From the NCBI GenBank assembly GCA_017519205.1, contig JAFWSW010000033.1, forward strand, positions 1 through 43,306: a stretch of 43,306 bases of DNA, read 5' to 3'. Origin of the DNA: Clostridiales bacterium (lineage in GTDB: Bacteria > Bacillota > Clostridia > Saccharofermentanales > Saccharofermentanaceae). The position numbers and the translations under genes were made by a program. Positions 24,524 through 32,623 of the stretch are shown here, piece after piece (the stretch's first letter is position 1; every line of letters starts with the position of its first letter). Below the pieces are notes generated by a model. It was not told the origin of the DNA. It worked only from the letters and a program-made list of their open reading frames with translations, and made no database searches.

Positions 24524-25429
24524 TTATGCGTTTTTACAGGTTTCGGTCAGTATCCGGATATATTCCTGTGTGAGGGAAGAGGTAGTGATCGACTTCGGAA
24601 GGATATATCCGATCTCCATATAGTCATCGACCTTCAACGGACGGGCGACGATACCGGGACCGTTTAGTTCTTCGTTGATCACACCACTGCAGATAGTGTA
24701 TCCGTTCATACCGATGAGCATATTAAAGAGTGTGGCACGGTCACGTACGATGATTTCCTTATCGGCATCTACAGTACTTAAGATCTCTTCCGAAAAATAG
24801 AAAGAGTTATGGGAACCCTGTTCGTATGAGAGTCTCGGGTATGGTTTTAGATCATCCAGGGAGAGTTTCTTTTTCTTCGCAAGAGGAGAATTCCTTCCGA
24901 CGAATACATGCGGCTTGGCAGTAAAGAGCGATGTGAAATACAGTTCGTTATCCCGAAGTGTTTTCTCGATGACCGTCTCGTTAAAACTGTTCTTATAGAG
25001 GATGCCGATCTCGCTTCGGAACTGGGAAACATCTTCGATGATTTCATAGGTCTCTGTCTCACGCATATGGAATTCATATTTATCGCCGCCTTCTTTTCGA
25101 AGAAGTTCAACAAAGGATTCGACGACGAATGAGTAGTGCTGGGAAGAGACGGAGAAACGGTGTTTACCGGTGCTTTTGCCGCTGTATCTTTCATCGATGA
25201 GGTTCGCCTGCTCCAGGACCTGTCTGGCATAGCCCAGAAATTCTTCGCCTTCTCTTGTGACCTCGATGCCTTTTCTGGAACGGTGGAAGATCGTGATCCC
25301 GAATTCCTTTTCCAGTTCCTGTATCGAAGCAGTCAGGCTCGGCTGGGCGATATACAGGCGGTTGGCCGCCTCCGTGATGTTGCCGGTCTCGGCGACTTTA
25401 ATAATGTAGCGCAGCTGTTTCAGGGTCAT
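24524..25429 (-). CDS. LysR-family regulator, probable activator of metE-metF
   Basis: Residues 1-60 form the LysR winged helix-turn-helix: MTLKQLRYIIKVAETGNITE, then ANRLYIAQPSLTASIQELEK and FGITIFHRSRKGIEVT. A periplasmic-binding-protein-like effector domain follows to residue 301. The start at 25429 has CGGAG nine bases upstream. An upstream in-frame TTG at 25474 abuts the -10 box of its own promoter and cannot be the start. It is divergent from metE-metF with a MET-box-like palindrome between them, the classic arrangement of a LysR methionine regulator (MetR/MtaR, or a CysB-like relative). Homocysteine is the co-inducer in characterised MetR; here that is inference. Confidence 0.88.
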   Translation of the reverse strand: MTLKQLRYIIKVAETGNITEAANRLYIAQPSLTASIQELEKEFGITIFHRSRKGIEVTREGEEFLGYARQVLEQANLIDERYSGKSTGKHRFSVSSQHYSFVVESFVELLRKEGGDKYEFHMRETETYEIIEDVSQFRSEIGILYKNSFNETVIEKTLRDNELYFTSLFTAKPHVFVGRNSPLAKKKKLSLDDLKPYPRLSYEQGSHNSFYFSEEILSTVDADKEIIVRDRATLFNMLIGMNGYTICSGVINEELNGPGIVARPLKVDDYMEIGYILPKSITTSSLTQEYIRILTETCKNA

Positions 25430-25473
25430 CGTTCTATTCTCCGTGTCTGGTAAAGAAATAGTTTCTTGTGACA

Positions 25474-25479
25474 ATTATA
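25474..25479 (-). promoter_or_regulatory. -10 box of the LysR gene
   Basis: A perfect TATAAT on the minus strand with a weak TAGATT -35 box 16 bases upstream. That -35 box overlaps the palindrome at 25487-25503, which would allow autorepression. Confidence 0.55.
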
Positions 25480-25486
25480 ACATACA

Positions 25487-25503
25487 TATAGAAAAAATCT
25501 ATG
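25487..25503. promoter_or_regulatory. MET-box-like LysR operator
   Basis: TATAG-N7-CTATG is a 17-bp near-palindrome. It matches nine of the ten arm positions of the MET-box described for MetR/MtaR in streptococci (TATAG-N7-CTATA). It also contains the T-N11-A core of LysR sites and lies 58-74 bases upstream of the predicted metE start, where an activator of this family normally binds. Confidence 0.55.
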
Positions 25504-25525
25504 GAAAGATGATGGTTTTTCGTAT

Positions 25526-25554
25526 TTTACCTAGTTTTTCACTGGGTTTATACT
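25526..25554 (+). promoter_or_regulatory. Promoter of metE-metF
   Basis: TTTACC (25526-25531) and TATACT (25549-25554) are 17 bases apart, about 30 bases before the metE start codon. The weak -35 box fits dependence on an activator. Confidence 0.55.
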
Positions 25555-25584
25555 TCACACAACGAGACAAGGAGGAAAGAAGCT

Positions 25585-27864
25585 ATGAAAACATCTGTTA
25601 TTGGTTATCCGAGGATCGGTAAGAACCGTGAACTGAAATTTGCATCCGAGAAATTTTTCGGGAAGGAGATCTCCGTGGAGGAACTTCTTTCTGTGGCGAA
25701 AGAGATCAGAAAAGGGAACTGGCTTGCGCAGAAAAATGCCGGAGTGACCTATATCTCTTCGAATGATTTTTCTTTCTATGATAATGTGCTGGACACAGCA
25801 GTCCTTCTGAATGTGATCCCGAAGAGATACCGTGATCTGGGTCTTTCTGAGATCGAGACTTATTTCGCGATGGCACGTGGATATCAGGGCGATAAGGGAA
25901 ATGTGAAGGCGCTGGCCATGAAGAAATGGTTCAATACGAACTATCACTACATCGTGCCGGAGATCGACGATGATACGGTCATTACTCTTTCCGGGAATAA
26001 GCCGGTCGATGAGTTTTCCGAGGCAAAAGCACTTGGCGTGGATACGAAGGTGGCTATTGTCGGACCGTTTACCTTCCTCAAACTTGCCCGCTTTACCGGA
26101 AAGAAGAAAGCCGAAGATGTCGAGCCTGCCATCGTTTCCGCCTATGAGGATCTTCTTGGGAAGATTGCCGCTGCCGGTGCTTCCTGGGTCGAGTTCGATG
26201 AACCGTATCTGGTAAGAGATCTGACAGAAGAAGATATCCGTCTCTTCAGCAATATCTACACCGCGCTTCTTTCTGACAAGCATGGATTAAAGATCCTTCT
26301 TCAGACATATTTCGGTGATGTGAGAGATATTTACAGCAAGCTCTCAGGCTTTAATTTCGATGGTATCGGTCTGGATTTCCTCGAGGGAAGAAAGACACTC
26401 GAACTTGTAAAGACCAACGGTTTTGCAAAGGATAAGATCCTCTTTGCCGGCCTTCTGAACGGTAAGAACATCTGGAAGAACCAGTATTCGAAAACCCTCG
26501 AAAGCCTTGCTTCTTTAAAAGAAATCGCAGGAGACAATGTCGTGCTCAGCACATCCTGCTCACTCCTTCACGTACCATACTCCCTTTCCGGAGAAGATGC
26601 TCTTTCTGAAGAGTATAAGAAGCACTTCGCTTTTGCAGAAGAAAAACTGAAAGAACTTTCTGAAATCAGCCTGATCAGTGATGGCGAGAGCTTAGAAGCC
26701 GGAGTGATCCTTGCGGAAAACGACAAGTGCTTTTCGGGCAGGATCGATAGCGTGGACGAAGCGGTACAGGCCCGCGTAGCCTCTATCAAGGACAGTGATT
26801 ATGAGAGAAAACCGGACTTCTTCGAAAGAGAGAAGATCCAGAAGGAGAAGCTCCAGCTGCCGCTGTTCCCGACGACTACGATCGGATCGTTTCCGCAGAC
26901 ACAGAAAGTCAGAAAGAACCGCCAGGCATTCCGTAAAGGCGAGATCTCCAAAGAGCAGTATGTGGCATTTAACGAAGAGAAGATCCGCGAGTGCATCAAG
27001 CTTCAGGAAGAGATCGGACTGGATGTACTGGTCCATGGAGAATTTGAAAGAAATGACATGGTCGAGTACTTCGGAGAGCACCTCTCCGGTTATGTATTTA
27101 CCCGTCAGGCATGGGTGCAGTCCTACGGTACAAGATGCGTAAAACCGCCGATCATCTGGGGCGATGTCAGAAGAAAGGATCCGATCACCGTTTCCTGGTC
27201 GAAGTTCGCGAAGTCCTGCACGGATAAGCCGGTCAAGGGCATGCTGACAGGTCCGGTTACGATCCTCAACTGGTCGTTCCCGAGAGAAGACATTTCCATT
27301 AAGGAGAGCACGCTTCAGATCGCTCTGGCGATCAGAGATGAAGTGCTGGATCTCGAAGCTAACGGAATCGATATCATCCAGATCGACGAAGCAGCACTTC
27401 GTGAGAAGCTCCCGCTTAGAAAGAGTGACTGGTACTCCGAGTATCTCGACTGGGCGATCCCGGCCTTCCGTCTGGTACACAGCGGAGTGAAGCCCGAGAC
27501 GCAGATCCACACCCATATGTGCTACAGCGAATTCACGGATATCATCCCGGCGATCGATGCAATGGATGCCGATGTCATCACCTTCGAAGCATCCCGTTCG
27601 GACCTCCTGATCCTGGATGCACTTCTGGAGAATCACTTCAAGACCGAAGTCGGTCCGGGTGTCTATGACATTCACAGCCCGCGTGTTCCGTCTATCGACG
27701 AGATCGTTACGGCACTTACGAAAATGCGTGAGAAGATCTCCGACAGCAAGCTCTGGGTCAACCCGGACTGCGGACTTAAGACACGTGGTGATGAAGAGAC
27801 GAAAGCCAGCCTCCTGAATCTGGTTCAGGCGGCAAAGACCGTAAGGGAGAAGGTAGGATCGTGA
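25585..27864 (+). CDS. metE: Cobalamin-independent methionine synthase
   Basis: It transfers a methyl group from 5-methyltetrahydrofolate (polyglutamate) to homocysteine, giving methionine without vitamin B12. The two homologous barrels are present: the N-terminal one begins [20 protein letters not shown] and the C-terminal one [20 protein letters not shown]. The zinc ligands are visible in [12 protein letters not shown] (His, Cys), the glutamate of ITFEASRSD, and the cysteine of [11 protein letters not shown]. The length of 759 residues is standard. The ribosome site is AAGGAGGAAAG. It overlaps metF by four bases, coupling methyl-donor supply to its use. Confidence 0.98.
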   Translation: MKTSVIGYPRIGKNRELKFASEKFFGKEISVEELLSVAKEIRKGNWLAQKNAGVTYISSNDFSFYDNVLDTAVLLNVIPKRYRDLGLSEIETYFAMARGYQGDKGNVKALAMKKWFNTNYHYIVPEIDDDTVITLSGNKPVDEFSEAKALGVDTKVAIVGPFTFLKLARFTGKKKAEDVEPAIVSAYEDLLGKIAAAGASWVEFDEPYLVRDLTEEDIRLFSNIYTALLSDKHGLKILLQTYFGDVRDIYSKLSGFNFDGIGLDFLEGRKTLELVKTNGFAKDKILFAGLLNGKNIWKNQYSKTLESLASLKEIAGDNVVLSTSCSLLHVPYSLSGEDALSEEYKKHFAFAEEKLKELSEISLISDGESLEAGVILAENDKCFSGRIDSVDEAVQARVASIKDSDYERKPDFFEREKIQKEKLQLPLFPTTTIGSFPQTQKVRKNRQAFRKGEISKEQYVAFNEEKIRECIKLQEEIGLDVLVHGEFERNDMVEYFGEHLSGYVFTRQAWVQSYGTRCVKPPIIWGDVRRKDPITVSWSKFAKSCTDKPVKGMLTGPVTILNWSFPREDISIKESTLQIALAIRDEVLDLEANGIDIIQIDEAALREKLPLRKSDWYSEYLDWAIPAFRLVHSGVKPETQIHTHMCYSEFTDIIPAIDAMDADVITFEASRSDLLILDALLENHFKTEVGPGVYDIHSPRVPSIDEIVTALTKMREKISDSKLWVNPDCGLKTRGDEETKASLLNLVQAAKTVREKVGS

Positions 27865-28721
27865 AAGTATCCGAGATCTATAAAACGAAAAAGAAGAGCC
27901 TGTCGTTCGAGATCTTTCCGCCGAAGAAAGATACCGAACTGGAGAATATCGATGAGACGCTGTCGGTGCTGTCTGAACTGCATCCGGACTTCATCAGTGT
28001 GACCTTCGGTGCGGGCGGATCGAGTAACTGCAATCGTACGATCGAGCTTGCTAAGAAGATCAAGAACGAGTATCAGATCGAGCCGGTGGTACATCTGACA
28101 TGTCTTCACTATGACAGAGCCGAGATGGAGGAGTTCGCGAGAGTCCTCTCGGACGAAGGTATCCAGAATGTGCTGGCCCTCCGTGGCGACAGGAATCCCC
28201 GCATTCCGGAAAAGGATGATTTTAAGCACTCTTCGGATCTTATCTCCTATCTGAAACCGGAGCACGATTTCTGTTTCCTGGGAGCCTGCTATCCGGAGTG
28301 CCATCCGGAATCCTCCAGCCGTGTCAGTGAGATCCGTGCTCTGAAGTCGAAAGTGAATGCAGGCGCGGAAGTGCTGATCTCCCAGCTCTTTTTCGATAAC
28401 GACAAGTTCTTCCAGTTCTACGAAGAATGTCAGATCGCGGATATCGATGTGCCGATCCTTCCCGGTGTTATGCCGGTGATCAACGCCGCGCAGATCCAGC
28501 GCATGATCTCCATGTGTAATGCGGCTTTTCCGGAAAGATTTCAGAGGATCATCCGAAGATACGAGGACAACCGCGAAGCGCTTTTCGATGCGGGAATGTC
28601 GTATGCCCTAAGCCAGATCATCGATCTTCTGGTCAGTGATATTCCGGGGATCCATCTATATACGATGAATAATCCGGTGGTCGCAAGAAGGATCTGCGAG
28701 GGGATCAAAAATATCGTGTAA
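27861..28721 (+). CDS. metF: 5,10-methylenetetrahydrofolate reductase
   Basis: This flavoprotein reduces methylene-tetrahydrofolate to 5-methyl-tetrahydrofolate, the donor used by MetE. It starts at a GTG overlapping the metE stop. Seen: [17 protein letters not shown] at the N-terminus, [38 protein letters not shown] (folate and flavin contacts), [13 protein letters not shown] and [10 protein letters not shown]. Its 286 residues match the bacterial enzyme. It is the last gene of the operon, ended by the terminator at 28743-28779. Tetrahydrofolate for this step would come from the folE/P/B/K genes elsewhere in the window. Confidence 0.97.
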   Translation: MKVSEIYKTKKKSLSFEIFPPKKDTELENIDETLSVLSELHPDFISVTFGAGGSSNCNRTIELAKKIKNEYQIEPVVHLTCLHYDRAEMEEFARVLSDEGIQNVLALRGDRNPRIPEKDDFKHSSDLISYLKPEHDFCFLGACYPECHPESSSRVSEIRALKSKVNAGAEVLISQLFFDNDKFFQFYEECQIADIDVPILPGVMPVINAAQIQRMISMCNAAFPERFQRIIRRYEDNREALFDAGMSYALSQIIDLLVSDIPGIHLYTMNNPVVARRICEGIKNIV

Positions 28722-28742
28722 GATTACTGTTCCGAGCATTTG

Positions 28743-28779
28743 AAAAGGACCGTCTCAAGAAAGTGAGGCGGCCCTTTTT
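28743..28779 (+). terminator. Rho-independent terminator after metF
   Basis: CCGTCTCA and TGAGGCGG (one G-T pair) form the stem, extended by GGA/CCC-type pairing and flanked by AAAA and TTTTT. Confidence 0.88.
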
Positions 28780-28914
28780 ATATGAGGGATTCCGGATTTA
28801 ATAATCGTTTAAGGATTTCCATGAACTGCCATGCTATGCTTGAACTATAAGAACACTAAGACGACGTAAAACGACCGAGCGAAAACACAGAATCGCAAGA
28901 ACGGAGGAAACACC

Positions 28915-29382
28915 ATGAAGGATTATGATATCAAGATCAAGAAGGCAGAAGAAGTAACGATCTACGGCACAGACAACGACACGATCGTGGTACCTTCGAA
29001 GGTGAAGTTTGATACCGACCGTGATCAGGCGGATATCGATATTGAAGGCGTGGCAAAAGCACTGGTAGGCATCCCGCCGGAAGCAGCGCACATCGAGCTG
29101 TTTATTGAAGATGCTGTTTTGAATCTGAAGGGGATATCTTTTGAGAGAATGGAGATCGATGGGGAAGGAAAACTCACAATCTCGCTGGAGGATGTGGATG
29201 GAAGCATCGACATCAATATGATCAAGGGAACAGCAGAACTGATCGTTCCTTCCGGTTTTGCTTTTGCAACCAGGTGCGAAGGAAAGAATAATGTGATCGA
29301 CTGTCAGGTACCTCTTACCGAAGGTGCGAAAAATGTGATCGAACTGAACGGAAAGAACAGTACGCTTACGATCCGATCATAA
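28915..29382 (+). CDS. Small beta-rich hypothetical protein (155 aa)
   Basis: The protein alternates short hydrophobic and acidic strands (ADIDIEGVAKALVGI, AHIELFIEDAVLNLKGISFE, KLTISLEDVDGSIDINM, TAELIVPSGFAFATR). This resembles the repetitive beta-helix of DUF4097-type adhesin-head domains. There is no signal peptide, no membrane segment and no anchor, so it should stay in the cytoplasm, unlike most proteins with that fold. The start has an ACGGAGG ribosome site. It is a single-gene unit between the metF terminator and a bidirectional terminator. I do not recognise a characterised relative. Confidence 0.7.
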   Translation: MKDYDIKIKKAEEVTIYGTDNDTIVVPSKVKFDTDRDQADIDIEGVAKALVGIPPEAAHIELFIEDAVLNLKGISFERMEIDGEGKLTISLEDVDGSIDINMIKGTAELIVPSGFAFATRCEGKNNVIDCQVPLTEGAKNVIELNGKNSTLTIRS

Positions 29383-29387
29383 AAAGT

Positions 29388-29413
29388 CTGCACAAGGGGA
29401 GAGTGCAGTTAAT
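29388..29413. terminator. Bidirectional terminator
   Basis: CTGCAC (29388-29393) and GTGCAG (29403-29408) form a 6-bp stem. TTAATTCTTTTT follows on the plus strand and ACTTTTT on the minus strand. It serves the small beta-rich gene and the short-chain dehydrogenase operon. Confidence 0.65.
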
Positions 29414-30113
29414 TCTTTTTCTCGATCCTGTGAAGCTGCGGACGCACGGTGAACTCCGTGATGACCATATGAGGATCTGAGGATAATATGAAACGTACGG
29501 CATCAGCCACGTCCTGTGGGAGAAGCCGTGCGTTTTCTTCTTTAGATGCTTCGAAGTCCGCGTTCCGATAGAGGTTGGTATCGGTCATATCGGGAAGGAT
29601 CGTGGTGACCTTGACGCCGTGCTTTCTGACTTCATCAAAGAGACTCTTTCCGAAACTGAGAAGACCGGCTTTTGTTGCTCCGTAGGAAGCGCCGTGAGGA
29701 TTGCTTTGATTGGCAGTGACGGAAGCGATGTTGATGATCGTTCCCTTGCTCTCTTTCAGTTTTTTCAGAAGAAGATTGGAAAGAAGCATCGGCACCTCGA
29801 GATTCGTTCTTACCATCTCGGAGATGCTCATCGGAGCCACCTCATCGTGGAGTCCGTAGTATCCGACGCCGGCGCAGTTGATCAGAAGGTCAAGGGATCT
29901 TCCTTTCGTGATATCGCGTACCGTGGCCTCGAGTTTGGATGTCTCGAGAAGATCGAGTTCCACCTTGTGAAAAGCACTGTTCGAGGTAAGATCGGAGGCA
30001 GAGGAGAAGTCGCGGCCGATACCGTAGATCTCATAGTCCATTCCCAGAAGGGTTTCGCAGATCGCTTTTCCGATGCCGGAGGAAGCTCCGGTGATGATGG
30101 CTGTCTTTCCCAT
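29409..30113 (-). CDS. Short-chain dehydrogenase/reductase
   Basis: It is a classical SDR with a Rossmann fold. The nucleotide-binding TGASSGIGKAIC is at residues about 8-19, INCAGVGYYG is the NNAG-equivalent, the catalytic serine lies in IINIASVTANQS, and the YxxxK pair is in ASYGATKAGLLSFGKSL. The length is 234 residues. Preference for NAD or NADP cannot be fixed, although GRD after the second strand favours NADP. It is the last gene of the minus-strand operon that starts at 33430, 13 bases after the preceding gene. The substrate is unknown. Confidence 0.93.
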   Translation of the reverse strand: MGKTAIITGASSGIGKAICETLLGMDYEIYGIGRDFSSASDLTSNSAFHKVELDLLETSKLEATVRDITKGRSLDLLINCAGVGYYGLHDEVAPMSISEMVRTNLEVPMLLSNLLLKKLKESKGTIINIASVTANQSNPHGASYGATKAGLLSFGKSLFDEVRKHGVKVTTILPDMTDTNLYRNADFEASKEENARLLPQDVADAVRFILSSDPHMVITEFTVRPQLHRIEKKN

Positions 30114-30126
30114 GTTTCTTCCTTTC

Positions 30127-30756
30127 TTACCAGTTGACTTTCTTGGTGAGGATGAGTGCCCAGTTGTCCTTCAGCTTCAGCTCGACGGTACTGTTCACCT
30201 CGTATTGCTTCGATGTGGAGCCTAAAGGAAGAAGAATGAATTTCTTTCCTTCCGATGTGTCCACGAGGATCTTGACCTTCTGTCCGTTGACGCCGTTATA
30301 TGCGACGGTGTCATCCATATAGCCGTATACTACGCCGCTTCTTTCAACGCCGTGCTTCTTGACCTGGAGGTGACGGAATACCGTTCTCAATGCGATGCCG
30401 ATCGCAACGAATCCGATCAGCATGAACGGGATCGTGAACAGCGTCATCGATTTGCCCATGTTTCCGGATCCTTCAAAAGCACTGTCCACGAAGAGTGAGA
30501 TCAGGAACATCGGTAAGGAAACACAGAGGAAAATACCTCCGAATATAAGAGGAAAACCGACGTTCCAGAAACCGAGTCTGGCATTCTTGCACTCGACGAG
30601 CGGATACTCCGGCGTCAGGTCAGCAGTAGCGACTTCTCCGATATAAGTGCCGCAGAACTGGCAGACCTCTGACAGAAGCGGAGCGCCGCATTTGGGACAG
30701 CTTCTCACATCTTCCGGGTTTTTCTTATGTGGATTATTCAGTCGGATATCACTCAT
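30127..30756 (-). CDS. Zinc-ribbon membrane protein (209 aa)
   Basis: The N-terminal zinc ribbon CPKCGAPLLSEVCQFCGTYIG (residues about 20-40) is followed by two transmembrane helices (about 65-90, VGFPLIFGGIFLCVSLPMFL; and about 105-125, LFTIPFMLIGFVAIGIALR). A C-terminal beta domain of about 80 residues (VVYGYMDDTVAYNGVNGQKV and following) recalls the DUF3592-type domain. The ribosome site is GGAGG. Its start overlaps the stop of the SPL-like gene (ATGA). Its role in the operon is unknown. A second membrane protein with a zinc ribbon heads the same operon, which suggests a shared membrane-associated function. Confidence 0.75.
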   Translation of the reverse strand: MSDIRLNNPHKKNPEDVRSCPKCGAPLLSEVCQFCGTYIGEVATADLTPEYPLVECKNARLGFWNVGFPLIFGGIFLCVSLPMFLISLFVDSAFEGSGNMGKSMTLFTIPFMLIGFVAIGIALRTVFRHLQVKKHGVERSGVVYGYMDDTVAYNGVNGQKVKILVDTSEGKKFILLPLGSTSKQYEVNSTVELKLKDNWALILTKKVNW

Positions 30757-31799
30757 TTTTCAGTTCCTCCGTTATTCTTTTCTAAAGAATCGGTCCGATA
30801 GATCTTTTCCTCGGAAATCAAGGTTTGTAACATTGTTATAAGGGTATTTTCCATGTCGTTTTTTATGCTTTCCGGATATTCCATGACACCGCCTCTGTTC
30901 TCGTAGGGGAACTGGCAGATGGAAGAGGCCGGGAAGTCTCTCCGCAGCTTCTTGATGTATTCAGAAGAGATCCGGAAAGATCCGACGCTGATATCCTTTA
31001 ATTGATGAGCATCGATGTGTTTTTTTACCTCGGAACACATCGATGTATATACATCTTTCCAGTTTTTCACGTAGATGAGCGGGTCGAAGCAGAGCCGGAC
31101 AGGGAAGCCTTTTCTCATCGCGCAGGAAGCGGCATCAAGACGGTCGGAAAGAGAAGCGGTCCGCTTCTCGTATTTGTCGATGATCTCCTGTGGCGAGATG
31201 GTGTAGGCGAAGATCACGCGGTCGCATGGTGCGATCTTCTCGAAAAGGTCTTTTCGGAAAGACTTGGTACGGATCTCGATAGTGAGATCTTTATGTTCTT
31301 TCGTAAACTCCGCCCAGCGAGATACGTAGCCTGTCAGGATATCCAGGGCGATGAGGTCGGTGTCAAAGGAAACACAGAGATATACGGGGTGCTCCTTAAG
31401 AAGTGCTTCGACTTCGGAGAAGATGTCCTCGAGATTTACGAAGATGACGACATTTCCGGAACCGTACATCCCGCGGAGATAGCAGTACTCGCAGTCGAAG
31501 ATGCAGTTTCTCGTACATGATGTGTAATAGAAATGATCGTAACCGAAATCCTGACATACCGGGGCGCCTTTAAAAACGGAGGCACCTGTATTCTTCGCAA
31601 GGATCAGGGAGGGAGCGGTCTTCTGAAGCCCGTAGTTCTGACGCGGACGGTTGAAGATGTCCTTATAGTGGGCGATGGGTATGACCACCGATTTCGCGTA
31701 ACGGGCGAGGATGCTCTTCGTCAGCGGATGGTCCATGACCTTCTCTTCCACATAGATATGCGAGAACGGAAAGTTAAATAAGTCTTTGCCGGATGACAT
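30753..31799 (-). CDS. SPL-family radical SAM protein (spore photoproduct lyase-like)
   Basis: It is predicted to use a [4Fe-4S] cluster and S-adenosylmethionine for radical chemistry. The N-terminal signature FSHIYVEEKVMDHPLTKSIL matches the opening of spore photoproduct lyase. The cluster motif CX3CX2C is Cys99, Cys103 and Cys106 in CTRNCIFDCEYCYLRG. In B. subtilis SplB the hydrogen-donor Cys141 lies in ASCTSDIVGID (from memory); the matching segment here, VSFDTDLIALD, has Phe145 instead, with a cysteine at 142. It may therefore act on another lesion or substrate, or use a different donor. At 348 residues it is full length. The ribosome site is GGAGGTC. It overlaps the nucleosidase-like gene by 26 bases. 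Confidence 0.85.
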   Translation of the reverse strand: MSSGKDLFNFPFSHIYVEEKVMDHPLTKSILARYAKSVVIPIAHYKDIFNRPRQNYGLQKTAPSLILAKNTGASVFKGAPVCQDFGYDHFYYTSCTRNCIFDCEYCYLRGMYGSGNVVIFVNLEDIFSEVEALLKEHPVYLCVSFDTDLIALDILTGYVSRWAEFTKEHKDLTIEIRTKSFRKDLFEKIAPCDRVIFAYTISPQEIIDKYEKRTASLSDRLDAASCAMRKGFPVRLCFDPLIYVKNWKDVYTSMCSEVKKHIDAHQLKDISVGSFRISSEYIKKLRRDFPASSICQFPYENRGGVMEYPESIKNDMENTLITMLQTLISEEKIYRTDSLEKNNGGTEK

Positions 31800-32607
31800 C
31801 TAAGACCTCCTTTCCATCACGCTTGGACGAAGCAGGGATCCTGCCTTCCTTTTCCAGATCGGAAAGGATCTTCTCCATATCGATCCCTTCTGTCGCTGCA
31901 TACTCGAAGAGCTGGTGAAGTTCATAGCGCATGGTCTCGCTTAAGCGGAGAGCCAGTGCGGTGCCGAGAAAGAGATCTTCGTCGATGGGATTTGATTCTT
32001 CGGAAATATCCTTCAGATGATCAAGTACGGAAACGACTTCTGCCACATGTTTTTCCGCCCACTCGGTGAGAAGAGCCGCAGTGATCTTCTTCGGATCATC
32101 GGTTCCGGAATCGGACACATACTTCAGGAAGATCATGCGGTGCGGCGGAACAAAACGTGCCGCGGCCTGAAAGATCGCGGATGCTTCCATCTCATAAAGA
32201 AGAGAAGGATCCTCAAGAGATGAGACCACCTTCGAAACGGTGACGAGTGCTTTTTCCGAAGAAGCGGGAAGACCGCAGGAGGAAAGATCATAGAGCATGT
32301 CCGGATAGAAATCACGGCCGGTGACCTCATCATGGATCTTATTGACCAGATGAAGACCCGGTGCGGCTCCGGCGCAGGAACCGAAGTTGATGAAGAAGTC
32401 TTCCTCCTTCTTAAATCCGAAGCGTGTCAGAAGATAGGTCGTAGCGGAGGCTGCGGCGATGGTACCCATGCCGGAAATAACAAGAACACTCGAGCTGTCT
32501 TCAGAAAAGAATGTGTCGTACGGACAAACTGTGGTATCCCGCCGCAGTGAAAGGGCGGAGATCAGAGGCTTGGCTTCGGCAGAAAGTGCACAGACGATGA
32601 AGTACAT
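31774..32607 (-). CDS. Nucleoside phosphorylase / nucleosidase-like protein
   Basis: The first 190 residues have the PNP_UDP_1 fold: VCALSAEAKPLI at the N-terminus, VISGMGTIAAASATTYLLTR, FINFGSCAGA, LYEMEASAIFQAA (the ribose-binding Met-Glu pair) and LKYVSDSGTDD with the base-contacting aspartate region. These are the landmarks of methylthioadenosine/S-adenosylhomocysteine nucleosidases, though the sequence is divergent. A helical C-terminal extension (about 195-277) is not part of that family. It overlaps the radical SAM gene by 26 bases, so the two are translationally coupled. It might clear 5'-deoxyadenosine or a repaired nucleoside made by the neighbour. That link is inference. Confidence 0.75.
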   Translation of the reverse strand: MYFIVCALSAEAKPLISALSLRRDTTVCPYDTFFSEDSSSVLVISGMGTIAAASATTYLLTRFGFKKEEDFFINFGSCAGAAPGLHLVNKIHDEVTGRDFYPDMLYDLSSCGLPASSEKALVTVSKVVSSLEDPSLLYEMEASAIFQAAARFVPPHRMIFLKYVSDSGTDDPKKITAALLTEWAEKHVAEVVSVLDHLKDISEESNPIDEDLFLGTALALRLSETMRYELHQLFEYAATEGIDMEKILSDLEKEGRIPASSKRDGKEVLDVIRQRLI

Positions 32608-32623
32608 GTATCTTCTTTTCCTA

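Noticed and set aside
25430-25474. TTG 25474 as the start of the LysR gene
   Set aside because: It adjoins the TATAAT box of the gene's own promoter, and the LysR domain begins exactly at the ATG 25429.
26692-27675. Minus-strand open frame of 327 codons inside metE
   Set aside because: Antisense to a fully convincing metE with all zinc ligands; composition is rich in Arg and Asp as expected for a shadow frame.
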